Positions 46,951 through 55,751 of a stretch of 64,000 bases of DNA are shown piece after piece. The DNA is from Agarilytica rhodophyticola (lineage in GTDB: Bacteria > Pseudomonadota > Gammaproteobacteria > Pseudomonadales > Cellvibrionaceae), in NCBI RefSeq assembly GCF_002157225.2, contig NZ_CP020038.1, positions 5,946,991 through 6,010,990 of the forward strand, written 5' to 3'. The stretch's first letter is position 1; the number at the start of each line of letters is the position of its first letter. Both the position numbers and the translations under genes were made by a program. The notes under the pieces were generated by a model that ran no database searches, was not told the DNA's origin, and worked only from the letters and a program-made list of their open reading frames with translations.

Positions 46951-48216
46951 CTATTTCCCGTAAACAGGAAACTTTGCACAGATTTCAAGAACTTTGGATT
47001 TTACTTCTTGAATAACCGTTTCTGAGTTACCACTTTCCAATGACTCTAATACGTCGCACATCCAATTGGTTAACAGTACGGTTTCTTCTTCTTTAAAGCC
47101 ACGAGTAGTAATTGCCGGAGTACCAACACGCAAGCCACTTGTCACAAATGGTGAGCGGGGATCATTAGGTACTGCATTTTTATTGACGGTAATATTTGCT
47201 TGGCCTAAGGCTGCGTCAGCATCTTTACCAGTATATTCTTTGCCGATAAGGTCAACTAACATTAGATGATTCTCGGTGCCGCCAGAAACGATTTTAATAC
47301 CACGCTCCAAAAATGTTGCGGCCATAGCTTTAGCATTGGCAACAACCTGTTTTTGATAACTGACAAAATCTTCAGACATGGCTTCTTTAAAGCTTACCGC
47401 TTTGGCAGCGATAACATGCATAAGAGGGCCACCTTGGCCGCCAGGGAAAACAGCTGAGTTTAGCTTTTTCTCTATTTCTTCATTGGCACGAGCAAGGATG
47501 ATTCCGCCGCGTGGCCCACGTAAAGTTTTATGGGTTGTGGATGTAGTCACATCAGCAATATTAACAGGAGAAGGATAAACACCTGCAGCCACCAAACCAG
47601 CAACATGGGCCATATCGACTAATAAATAGGCGCCAACTTCATCAGCAATATCGCGAAATTTTTGCCAATCTAGAATCTGGCTGTAAGCAGAAAAACCCGC
47701 AACAATCATTCTAGGCTTATGCTCACGGGCTAGGTTAGCAATCTCTTCGTAGTCCACTTCACCGGTTTCCTCATTGATACCGTATTGAACTGCGTTATAG
47801 ATTTTCCCAGAAAAGTTGACACTGGCGCCATGAGTTAAGTGGCCACCGTGAGCCAAACTCATACCTAAAACGGTATCGCCAGGTTTACACAAGGCGGCAT
47901 ACACCGCAGTATTTGCCTGCGAGCCAGAGTGAGGCTGAACATTGGCATAATCTGCATTAAATAGTTTTTTCACCCTGTCGATGGCCAAGGTCTCGGCAGT
48001 ATCGACATATTCGCAGCCACCGTAGTAACGCTTGTTAGGATAGCCTTCTGCATACTTGTTAGTAAGTTTGGTTCCTTGCGCTGCAATAACCATTGGGCTG
48101 GTATAGTTTTCAGAAGCAATTAGTTCAATATGTTCTTCTTGACGAAGTCCTTCACTTTCAATAGCTTGCCAAAGCTCAGGATCAAAATTGGCGATGGTTT
48201 GGTCTTTATCAAACAT
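46951..48216 (-). CDS. glyA: Serine hydroxymethyltransferase
   Basis: About 421 residues from an ATG at 48216 with AGAGGA upstream; an in-frame ATG six codons earlier has no ribosome-binding site. It interconverts serine and glycine with tetrahydrofolate, supplying one-carbon units. The PLP lysine is in [15 protein letters not shown] (about 225); [30 protein letters not shown] and [12 protein letters not shown] complete the signature. Full length. It is divergent from ettA. In many relatives nrdR-ribD follows directly downstream; here a terminator and a 15-kb block intervene. Confidence 0.97.
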   Translation of the reverse strand: MFDKDQTIANFDPELWQAIESEGLRQEEHIELIASENYTSPMVIAAQGTKLTNKYAEGYPNKRYYGGCEYVDTAETLAIDRVKKLFNADYANVQPHSGSQANTAVYAALCKPGDTVLGMSLAHGGHLTHGASVNFSGKIYNAVQYGINEETGEVDYEEIANLAREHKPRMIVAGFSAYSQILDWQKFRDIADEVGAYLLVDMAHVAGLVAAGVYPSPVNIADVTTSTTHKTLRGPRGGIILARANEEIEKKLNSAVFPGGQGGPLMHVIAAKAVSFKEAMSEDFVSYQKQVVANAKAMAATFLERGIKIVSGGTENHLMLVDLIGKEYTGKDADAALGQANITVNKNAVPNDPRSPFVTSGLRVGTPAITTRGFKEEETVLLTNWMCDVLESLESGNSETVIQEVKSKVLEICAKFPVYGK

Positions 48217-48587
48217 AGAATTCCTCTGTATCAATATATTGCAGGCAATTGAGCGACAAACTCAAAGGGTTACCCCTTTTAGTAGACAAGTAAAATGTGG
48301 TGGGATTGTACACTAAAGCGCTGGCCAGGGTGCAAGACCTCCGCTATCCCTTGAAGTTATAGCATTTGGCTATATGCCATGCCAGCGCTGTCAAAGATTA
48401 CATCTTAACAACACAGAAAAAATCTTGCAGAAGTGCTTTTTCATATTTGAAATCGTACCTCTGCTAGGGTAACGTGCGAGGCAAAATGAAGACCCGCTGA
48501 ATACATGCTCGATCCTCTATGTGATGCGCTGGCTGCAGCTGTGTGAACAACCATATTTTTTGTCTATTTATTATAATGGGGCTCTCA
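48217..48587. other. Divergent glyA-ettA intergenic region
   Basis: 371 bases with two divergent promoters expected. It contains a long paired element (48317-48389) and a small AAAGGG/CCCTTT hairpin (48264-48279) in the glyA leader. No open frame. Confidence 0.5.
48317..48389. ncRNA. Candidate structured RNA or cis-element in the glyA-ettA gap
   Basis: AGCGCTGGC (48317-48325) pairs perfectly with GCCAGCGCT (48381-48389). Inside lie GGT-GCAAG-ACC (also AGGG with CCCT) and ATAGC-ATTTG-GCTAT, giving a closing stem with two inner hairpins, a typical compact RNA junction. The element is GC-richer than its surroundings. It could be a leader of ettA or glyA, or a small RNA. Strand is undetermined. 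Confidence 0.4.
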
Positions 48588-50252
48588 ATGGCACAATATG
48601 TGTACACCATGAATCGCGTGGGCAAAATCGTCCCACCTAAACGCGAAATTCTTAAAGATATCTCTCTGTCATTTTTTCCTGGCGCCAAAATAGGCGTATT
48701 AGGCTTAAACGGTGCGGGTAAGTCTACCTTATTGCGCATCATGGCAGGCATTGACAAAGACTATAACGGCGAAGCGCGTCCAATGCCTGATATTAAAGTG
48801 GGTTACTTACCGCAAGAACCTCAGTTAAACCCTGAAAAAGATGTGCGAGGCAATGTTGAAGAAGGCATGCAAGAAGCAGTCGATGCCCTCAAAGGGTTAG
48901 AAAAAGTCTATGCCGATTATGCCGAGCCAGATGCCGATTTTGATGCACTCGCCAAAACCCAGGCCAAATTAGAAGACATTATTCAAGCCTGGGACGCTCA
49001 CAATATGGAACATACCCTTGAGGTTGCAGCAGATGCACTGCGCCTGCCTCCTTGGGACGCCGATGTTAGCAAGCTCTCAGGGGGTGAAAAACGTCGTGTA
49101 GCCCTGTGCCGCTTACTACTCTCTCGTCCAGATATGTTGTTACTAGACGAGCCTACCAACCACTTGGACGCGGAGTCAGTATTTTGGCTCGAACAGTTCT
49201 TGCAGAACTTTTCTGGAACTGTGGTAGCAATTACCCATGACCGTTATTTCCTTGATAATGCCGCGGGCTGGATTTTAGAGTTGGACCGTGGCCATGGTAT
49301 CCCTTACGAGGGGAATTACTCAACATGGCTGGAAGCCAAGCAGCAACGACTAGCGCAAGAAGAACGCAGTGAAGCCGCTCGTCAAAAAGCTATTAAGGCA
49401 GAATTAGAGTGGGTAAGGCAAAACCCCAAAGGTCGACAATCGAAAAACAAAGCGCGTTTAGCTCGCTTCGACGAACTACAATCGCAAGATTTCCAGAGTC
49501 GTAATGAAACCAATGAGATTTATATCCCACCGGGTGATCGTTTGGGAGATAAAGTTATTGAGTTTAATGGTGTTAGTAAAAGCTTTGGCGACCAACTACT
49601 TATCGACAACCTAACCTTCTCACTTCCCAAAGGTGCCATCGTCGGAATTGTCGGTGGTAATGGCGCAGGTAAATCCACGTTGTTTCGCATGATCGCCGGC
49701 ACAGAAAAGCCAGACTCAGGAGAAATTGTCCTGGGTGAAACGGTGAACGTTGCATTTGTAGAACAAAGTCGCGAAAACCTAGAAGATGATAAAACCGTTT
49801 GGGAAGCCGTGTCTGATGGGCAAGATAACCTTAAAATTGGCAATTACGAAGTAAGCTCTCGCGCTTATGTTGGCCGCTTTAACTTTAAAGGTACCGATCA
49901 ACAAAAACGTGTTGGAGAACTTTCTGGTGGTGAGCGCGGACGTTTACACTTAGCGAATACCCTGAAGCAAGGGGCGAATGTACTATTGTTGGATGAACCG
50001 TCTAATGACTTGGACATTGAAACCTTACGCGCATTAGAAGACGCCATACAAGCCTTCCCTGGGTGTGCACTAATCATTTCACATGATCGCTGGTTTTTAG
50101 ATCGTATTGCCACTCATATTTTGGCATATGAAGGCGATAGTGAAGTGGTGTTTTTCGAAGGTAATTACACAGAATATCACGAAGATTTTATAGCGCGCAA
50201 AGGTGAGAACGCTCAGCCTAAACGCATGAAATATAAGCCTCTTAAAAGTTAA
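48588..50252 (+). CDS. ettA: Energy-dependent translational throttle protein EttA
   Basis: About 554 residues from the ATG at 48588 (MAQYVYTMNRVGKIVPPK), which matches E. coli EttA closely; GGGG lies upstream. An ABC-F ATPase that binds the ribosomal E site and gates elongation according to the ATP/ADP ratio. Two nucleotide-binding domains: Walker A GLNGAGKST and GGNGAGKST, signatures LSGGEKRR and LSGGERGR, Walker B LLLDEPTNHLD and LLLDEPSNDLD. The second Walker B has serine where E. coli has threonine. The arm and linker segments (GKGRQSK-like NPKGRQSKNKARLARF) are conserved. Length is normal. Divergent from glyA. Confidence 0.96.
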   Translation: MAQYVYTMNRVGKIVPPKREILKDISLSFFPGAKIGVLGLNGAGKSTLLRIMAGIDKDYNGEARPMPDIKVGYLPQEPQLNPEKDVRGNVEEGMQEAVDALKGLEKVYADYAEPDADFDALAKTQAKLEDIIQAWDAHNMEHTLEVAADALRLPPWDADVSKLSGGEKRRVALCRLLLSRPDMLLLDEPTNHLDAESVFWLEQFLQNFSGTVVAITHDRYFLDNAAGWILELDRGHGIPYEGNYSTWLEAKQQRLAQEERSEAARQKAIKAELEWVRQNPKGRQSKNKARLARFDELQSQDFQSRNETNEIYIPPGDRLGDKVIEFNGVSKSFGDQLLIDNLTFSLPKGAIVGIVGGNGAGKSTLFRMIAGTEKPDSGEIVLGETVNVAFVEQSRENLEDDKTVWEAVSDGQDNLKIGNYEVSSRAYVGRFNFKGTDQQKRVGELSGGERGRLHLANTLKQGANVLLLDEPSNDLDIETLRALEDAIQAFPGCALIISHDRWFLDRIATHILAYEGDSEVVFFEGNYTEYHEDFIARKGENAQPKRMKYKPLKS

Positions 50253-50271
50253 CAGGTTTAAAGAATATTAA

Positions 50272-50287
50272 TACGCAAGGATGCGTA
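50272..50287 (+). terminator. Small hairpin after ettA
   Basis: TACGCA-AGGA-TGCGTA, a perfect 6-bp stem about 20 bases past the stop, but without a T-run. Weak candidate for the ettA transcript end. Confidence 0.3.
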
Positions 50288-50532
50288 ATCAATTATCCTC
50301 ACCGCTAGGTTTAGGACTGACTCCCTTAAATAGACACCGCCTTCTTTTCCTCTCTAAAATTAGCTAGGCGCCATTAAAGTTTTTTAGTTTTAATAATAAG
50401 TAAACAAAAACTAGCGTTTTGCAAAATTCCTTAGCAGGAATTTGTAAAGCTACTTTATATAAAATAAGCTCACGTTAAGCCACTGCAACATATTTCTATT
50501 AAGTAGTATCAAATTTAATTGTGAGTATAACT

Positions 50533-51945
50533 ATGATAAATCTCTTACATTTTTTTCTACTATGCTTATTATCTTTTTCAACATGTGTTACTGCCAAGAG
50601 CTTACCTGCGCCTCAAGACTCTCGAAGTTTCTTTATCGATTCTGCACAACTTCCATTTGCAGACTTTCCAATACCAGGCATTGAGACCGAAAAGTATTGG
50701 GGAGAATTAAAAGGCGCTGGTTACCGTATTGAAGTGCCAACTAATTGGAATGGTGAATTAGTCATGTGGGCACATGGTTTTTTGGGTAATGGAGAACAAT
50801 TATTTGTTGAGAACCATCCTTTACGTTTATTTCTTATTTCTCAAGGTTTTGCATGGGCGGCATCAAGTTATACGAAAAACTTTTACGACGTTCGCTCAGG
50901 AGTACAAAGTACTAATGATTTAGTTCGCTTTTTTAAGGAAAATATTGCCGAACCAAATCGTGTATTTATCTCGGGTGTATCGATGGGAGGCCATATTACT
51001 GCGGCAGCTATAGAACAATTCCCCAATTATCAGTGTCCCCAAGGCTCTCACCGAGTGCTTTGTAAACGTATTGTTAAATTGCTCGGGCGTATTTCTGGCG
51101 GTGTAAAATACTCAGGTGCAGTGCCGGTATGTGGTGTTATGGCTGATAGAGAAGGATTAATATATGGGGTAAATTATCGACTAGTCGCCGAACAGTTAGC
51201 AGGTTTAAACAATCAATTTCCCACTTCAGCAGACTACACACTTACAACTCTACCACAAGTTATTGCTCGTTTGTTTGCTGACAATGGTGAAGGATATCCA
51301 CATACAGTCTCACCTCAAGGAGAAAAACTAAAAGATTATTTACGCTATTCAACTGGTGGCGCACGTCCAGTTTTCGACCTTGCATTTGGTGACTTTCAAG
51401 ATACAGTATTTGCATCGGGACTTGGTAATGGCACACTTGATGGCATTACAGGTGGCAACCTTTACGATAACCTTCTAGCAGTATATCAACTAGATGGCGA
51501 TCCCACACTTTCGGCTGAGGAACAAGCACTAAACGCCGCGATGTTGCGCGTAGCTCTAGATCCACAAGCTGATCCGGAACGGTTTTTGAAGTTAGAAAGA
51601 ATTCCAATCTTAACAGGTCGACTGAGTGTACCAGTAGTGACACTGCATACACTAGGTGATTTGCGTGTTCCTTTTTCTAATCAACAAATTTATTATCATC
51701 GAGCAGCAGCCAAAGGGCGTTCAAACTTTTTGGTACAGCGAGCAATACGTGATATAGGTCACTGCACATTTGAAGATAACGAATTGATAGAAGCATTTGT
51801 CGATATGTATCAATGGGCAACAAATGGTATAAAACCGGAAGGTGATGATATTATTACGCCGGATGTCGTTTCAGATAAAGATTATGGCTGTAAATTTACT
51901 CGCCGTACTCGTTCAGAATTAGGTATTGATGCTTGCCCACAATAA
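50533..51945 (+). CDS. Secreted alpha/beta hydrolase
   Basis: About 470 residues from the ATG at 50533 (GTGAG upstream) with a signal peptide (INLLHFFLLCLLSFSTCVTA). Catalytic triad candidates are the serine in GVSMGGH (about 155), the aspartate in LGDLRVPFS (about 375) and the histidine in IGHCTF (about 408). VMWAHGFLGNG supplies the oxyanion region. A long insertion (about 180-330) between serine and aspartate likely forms a lid. The cysteines (YQCPQGSHRVLC, DYGCKFT, IDACPQ) suggest disulfides in the periplasm or medium. Substrate unknown; esterase, peptidase or depolymerase activity is possible. Single gene. Confidence 0.75.
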   Translation: MINLLHFFLLCLLSFSTCVTAKSLPAPQDSRSFFIDSAQLPFADFPIPGIETEKYWGELKGAGYRIEVPTNWNGELVMWAHGFLGNGEQLFVENHPLRLFLISQGFAWAASSYTKNFYDVRSGVQSTNDLVRFFKENIAEPNRVFISGVSMGGHITAAAIEQFPNYQCPQGSHRVLCKRIVKLLGRISGGVKYSGAVPVCGVMADREGLIYGVNYRLVAEQLAGLNNQFPTSADYTLTTLPQVIARLFADNGEGYPHTVSPQGEKLKDYLRYSTGGARPVFDLAFGDFQDTVFASGLGNGTLDGITGGNLYDNLLAVYQLDGDPTLSAEEQALNAAMLRVALDPQADPERFLKLERIPILTGRLSVPVVTLHTLGDLRVPFSNQQIYYHRAAAKGRSNFLVQRAIRDIGHCTFEDNELIEAFVDMYQWATNGIKPEGDDIITPDVVSDKDYGCKFTRRTRSELGIDACPQ

Positions 51946-52094
51946 AACTACATAGCACCTCTCTTCTCTTAACAATTAGTTATTAATTATTAATTTAGCG
52001 GCTAGATATATCGTCCTGATATATTTAGCCATCGCCCCTTAAAATTTAAAATATAGTGGCCTAATATAGAAACTGGACTCTACTTTTTTATACC

Positions 52095-52664
52095 TTAATA
52101 AGACACAAAAAATAGGCCTCTCGCCAGAGGTTGGCTTTCACATATAAATCGATGCGGTATGGATGCATTAAAAGTAATAAGTGTTTTGGCATAAAGCTTC
52201 GTAACTTTATCAGCAACGGCTAATGTTAATTCACCCTCTTGCAGCCATATATTTTTTCTCGCCCCTCGAGTATTTGCAGCAAATGAGGTTCTTCCAAACT
52301 TTTTAAAGTAAAAGCTATATACTTCGGTACTAAAATGCCGAGACTCTCGATGCAACAGATGACAAGTAAAAGCGCTGCCTTTTTTGCTAACAATATTAGT
52401 ATTTTTTTCTCGATTTGTTTCTATCGCAACCTGAGATTCCGGTGGACGTACCAAATCTGAAAGTTCCATGTCCATAGCCTGTGATAGTTTATATAAGACG
52501 GCCAATGTTGGGCTTGTTTGGCACGACTCTATTTGCGCGATCATCGAACGACTCACTTGAGACCTGTTAGCCAATGATTGAAGACTTTCTCCTCTCGCAC
52601 TGCGATAGCTACGAATAAAACTTCCCAAATAATCAAATTCTTCTAGGTTTTTATCTTTTTTCAT
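52095..52664 (-). CDS. XRE-family regulator with cupin domain
   Basis: 189 residues. A helix-turn-helix domain (about 12-68: SLQSLANRSQVSRSMIAQIE, SPTLAVLYKLSQAM) joined to a cupin-like sensor (about 85-188: LQEGELTLAVADKV, LITFNASIPHRFICE). Such regulators repress adjacent metabolic genes and respond to small molecules. It is divergent from an SDR gene, 138 bases away, with repeated operator-like sequences in between (52666-52726). The SDR-cupin pair is the likely target. Confidence 0.85.
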   Translation of the reverse strand: MKKDKNLEEFDYLGSFIRSYRSARGESLQSLANRSQVSRSMIAQIESCQTSPTLAVLYKLSQAMDMELSDLVRPPESQVAIETNREKNTNIVSKKGSAFTCHLLHRESRHFSTEVYSFYFKKFGRTSFAANTRGARKNIWLQEGELTLAVADKVTKLYAKTLITFNASIPHRFICESQPLARGLFFVSY

Positions 52665-52665
52665 A

Positions 52666-52726
52666 AATTTTTATGCAAAATAAGTTAATTTTTATGAACA
52701 AAAATTATTTCCGTTATATTGGAAAT
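52666..52726. promoter_or_regulatory. Candidate operators in the XRE-cupin/SDR divergent region
   Basis: AATTTTTATG occurs twice with a 21-base period (52666-52675, 52687-52696), on one face of the helix, followed by an inverted repeat ATTTCC-N8-GGAAAT (52707-52726). Both lie at the regulator's own start and are probable binding sites for it. Confidence 0.45.
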
Positions 52727-52802
52727 TATCTCTTTTCACAGTTGCCATACTTTAATCTTTAGCAAATAATTAATCAATTATTGAAAACTTAAGAGAACCA
52801 GC

Positions 52803-53540
52803 ATGCAAAAAGTTATGACAATTACTGGTGGCAACTCTGGAATCGGAAGAGCTGTGGTAGAACGATACTTAAAAGAAGGTTATCGAGTGGCATCGTTTAA
52901 CCGTACTATCGGAGAAATGAATAATTTTGTTACCGACTATGGTAATAGTTTTATAGAGTTTAAGGGTGATGTAAGAAATACCGTAGATTTACAGAATTTC
53001 TATTCTCGTTGTCACAAAGAATGGCATAAGATCGATATTGTTATTGCAAATGCGGGCATTGCAGAAGCTCAAACAATTGAAAAGGTTACACAGGAAAGTT
53101 TCGATAAAACCTTGGCGATAAATATAAGTGGCGTATTTTTTACGGTACAGAAATCTCTACCTTACTTATCAACGAGTGCATCTATAAGTCTAATTTCTTC
53201 CATACAAGCCAATAAGGGCGATGATATGTGGTGTGCCTATGGTGCATCGAAAGCAGCCGTTCGCTCTATGACACGCTCTCTTGCACAAGGCCTCGCAAAC
53301 CAAGGTATTCGTGTAAACTGTATTTCTCCCGGTGTTACAAAAACAGCAATCTTTGAAAAAATGGGAATCGATAGTAAGAAAATGCAAGAAATGCTAAAAG
53401 CTGTTGCAGCATCAACCCCTCTAGAACGTTTAGGTGAGCCAAAAGATATTGTTAATCTTCTCTATTTTATTAACAGCGATAAAGCGAGCTTTATCACTGG
53501 TGCAGATTTTCAGGCAGATGGAGGGCTAACTCAAATATGA
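52803..53540 (+). CDS. Short-chain dehydrogenase/reductase
   Basis: A 245-residue SDR oxidoreductase of the classical type. Cofactor motif TGGNSGIGRAV (about 7), NAG in VIANAGIA (about 82), catalytic serine in SLISSIQ (about 138) and YxxxK as YGASKAA (about 151), then ISPGVTKT and a family-typical end (GADFQADGG). ASFNRT after the second strand suggests NADP(H). Substrate unknown. Its stop overlaps the start of the cupin gene (ATGA), so the two are translationally coupled. The divergent XRE-cupin gene probably controls both. Confidence 0.9.
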   Translation: MQKVMTITGGNSGIGRAVVERYLKEGYRVASFNRTIGEMNNFVTDYGNSFIEFKGDVRNTVDLQNFYSRCHKEWHKIDIVIANAGIAEAQTIEKVTQESFDKTLAINISGVFFTVQKSLPYLSTSASISLISSIQANKGDDMWCAYGASKAAVRSMTRSLAQGLANQGIRVNCISPGVTKTAIFEKMGIDSKKMQEMLKAVAASTPLERLGEPKDIVNLLYFINSDKASFITGADFQADGGLTQI

Positions 53541-53983
53541 TCGCCCATAAACTCTTTTGGTACTTTTTACTTTGTTCTATGTTTTCTTCCAAAACACTTG
53601 CCAACACAGTAAACGTAGAGCCTAATCAAATAAACACAATTAGAACAGAGATCTATTTTGAGATTTTAAAAAAAACTCAGAAAAGTTGGAATGGCGAGTT
53701 GTTGCCAAGTTACGGCAGTAGTAACGTAGAAATCACAATGTTAACAGGCCCTAGATCAACTCTATCATAGCACCGTCACCCAACAATAAACTCCGCTTTT
53801 ATCTTAAAAGGACGGTTATTGTTAATGTCTGACAGAAAGGGAGAAATTATCGTTAAACAAGGAGACACTATAGTTGAAGTAATCAATCGTTGGCACCAAG
53901 GAAAAAATGTAGGCGAACAACCTGTCGAGATCCTGGCCGTTAGCTTTGGTAAGCCGAATATCACGTTAACAGAATTTAAATAG
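53537..53983 (+). pseudogene. Secreted cupin-domain protein gene interrupted by an amber codon
   Basis: One frame of 148 codons: a signal peptide (HKLFWYFLLCSMFSSKTLA), a linker ending LPSYGSSNVEITML, then TLS, TAG (53768-53770), HRHPTINSAFILKGRL, KQGDTIVEVINRWH and EQPVEILAVSFG. This is a single cupin domain with the first metal-binding motif directly after the stop; tryptophan or glutamine is the likely original residue. The rest of the frame is intact, so the mutation is recent, a sequencing error, or read through. The truncated 77-residue product lacks the active site. The ATG overlaps the SDR stop. Confidence 0.78.
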
Positions 53984-53999
53984 CATCAATAAAATGGAG

Positions 54000-54473
54000 T
54001 TACTTACGTATCTCCTTTAAAGTCTCTAAGCTTTTCTCTTCCTCTTCACGTGCAGCTTGTAAAGCTAACTCAGCGTCTTGATAAGATTCAAACACTTGTT
54101 GAAACTTAGTGAGTGTTTCACTTTGAATATCTTCCAGGCTACTTCCGTTGTCTTCAAGCTCATCAATATGGTCTTCAAGCTCAGCAACGGCTAATTCAAT
54201 TTCATCAAATAATTTTTCTGCAGCCTCACGTTTTGCTACAGCATCATTATATTGCTTAGAGGCTAACTCAGTAGCTTCCAAAGGGCTGGAAAAGTTCTCA
54301 TTATCGGCAATAGTATCACTGTGCATAGGTGTCGAATTAGTACTTATATCACCTACATTTCGTACATCTTCTTTATTTTTATGTATAGGCTCTTTTTGTT
54401 GAATAGTTCCCACATAAAAAGCTATACCAACAGCAGCAAGCCCAGCTAAATACCCCACCCACATTTTTTTCAT
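54000..54473 (-). CDS. Single-span membrane protein with acidic coiled coil, unknown function
   Basis: About 157 residues. N-terminal membrane helix (about 3-22, MWVGYLAGLAAVGIAFYVG), a polar linker to about 60, then a long helix with Glu-rich heptads (about 70-155: ELAVAELEDHIDELED). The helix probably forms a periplasmic or cytoplasmic coiled coil. No named family. It converges with the cupin pseudogene, ending 16 bases from it, and is otherwise isolated. ATG at 54473 preferred over one five codons upstream. Confidence 0.6.
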   Translation of the reverse strand: MKKMWVGYLAGLAAVGIAFYVGTIQQKEPIHKNKEDVRNVGDISTNSTPMHSDTIADNENFSSPLEATELASKQYNDAVAKREAAEKLFDEIELAVAELEDHIDELEDNGSSLEDIQSETLTKFQQVFESYQDAELALQAAREEEEKSLETLKEIRK

Positions 54474-55005
54474 AATACAATAGCCCACTAGGAAGTTGAT
54501 GTCTTTGTTATTGTTTGAGTAATCTATACAAAAGAATAAGATATCATATAAATATACCTAATAATCGTATGAGAATCAGATTTTCTTGGTATGCATGGCA
54601 GTATGAAACTTTTCTTACAAAAATTCTTTTAAATATCAATGCTCAAGAAAAGAGCGAACTTCGATAACAACGATAAGGAGATTATTCATATGATATAAGC
54701 TAGAGTGGAAAAGTTTTCGACACTCGAAAAATGGTCATAAAAAACCACAAATAATTGCTGGAATAGATTTACTACTAATATTCGGCTAGTGACAAATATA
54801 TATGCTTTCGATATTATCACCTAGTTAGACAAATATTCGAAAAGTCTGAAAGCCCTCAATAGGAGTGAGACATAAAGGGATATCAAAGAACTTACAACTT
54901 TATGTACAGGCTAATAAAGCAAAAGCAAATAGTAGCAGTAATGCAAATAGCTAGAAATGGCTAATTATTGATAATAAATACTGACAGTTATGTTAAAGGT
55001 TGACC
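54474..55005. other. Intergenic region before the candidate effector locus
   Basis: 532 AT-rich bases; no open frame longer than about 20 codons with a start, no repeat or RNA gene recognised. It probably contains the promoter for the three-gene locus that follows. Confidence 0.45.
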
Positions 55006-55710
55006 ATGGGCTTAGGTAGAATAATAGTTAGCGATCAATTCCTTCGGCGCTATGAGTTGCACACAGGCCATCGTGTTGCCCCACATCCTAGAGCGAGTAA
55101 TGTAGAACTATCTTGTCGGCAATCAATATGCACTTTCTTGAGAAATATAGTCGTTGACATCAACTATTGGTCTAGATTAATACAACAACACTTTGTAACA
55201 AATAATATTGTCACACATAACTCAGACCCTATTGAAATAGTTGCAACTCTAGTAGAACGAAAGCAAATCCGTTTTTACAAACTGCCAAGTGTCGGCAGGA
55301 ACCCACTACCCGATGGACGAGGTCGAGCATATAGTTTTGTCGGCGGGCCAGAAATCCCACAAGATAGCAAAGGTGTTGAATATTACTCTATTGGAAATAT
55401 AGAACATGCTAGAGCATTTTTAGCTCAACTAAATGCAAATAATGAATACTGGCAAGTAGTACTTAGTGAAAATGGCTTTATATCTGAGCAATCTGCGAAT
55501 GAACGCCATGCGATAAGTGAAGATTACATTGCCGAGCTACTGGCATCGAATCAGCTAATTACTTATCTATCACCTTATCGAATCCCCCGCCCAGAGGTGA
55601 CAGCATCAAGTACCACAGAACAAGCCTCTAATGAAGTCGCGACTCTAGGGCCTCATACAGATGAAGAGCCTGTAGTAAGTAAAACTTTCGCATTTTTACT
55701 ATCAAGTTAA
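55006..55710 (+). CDS. Protein of unknown function, first gene of candidate effector locus
   Basis: About 234 residues starting MGLGRIIVSDQF (ATG at 55006; a TTG two codons earlier is less likely). No signal peptide or membrane helix. The central part (about 95-200) looks globular: AYSFVGGPEIPQDSKG, SIGNIEHARAFLAQLN, YWQVVLSENGFISEQ; the last 40 residues are Thr/Glu/Ser-rich and probably disordered. I recognise no family. It is 41 bases before the cell-wall hydrolase gene and likely co-transcribed; it might be a chaperone, adaptor or second effector component. Confidence 0.6.
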   Translation: MGLGRIIVSDQFLRRYELHTGHRVAPHPRASNVELSCRQSICTFLRNIVVDINYWSRLIQQHFVTNNIVTHNSDPIEIVATLVERKQIRFYKLPSVGRNPLPDGRGRAYSFVGGPEIPQDSKGVEYYSIGNIEHARAFLAQLNANNEYWQVVLSENGFISEQSANERHAISEDYIAELLASNQLITYLSPYRIPRPEVTASSTTEQASNEVATLGPHTDEEPVVSKTFAFLLSS

Positions 55711-55751
55711 ATATACCATTTTTTCATTATAACTCTGGGAGAGACATAATA

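Noticed and set aside
37734..53770. Amber codon recoding, suggested by in-frame TAG codons in the XRE and cupin genes
   Set aside because: The XRE frame also has TAA at codon 2 and many genes here end in TAG; two independent nonsense mutations are more likely than suppression.
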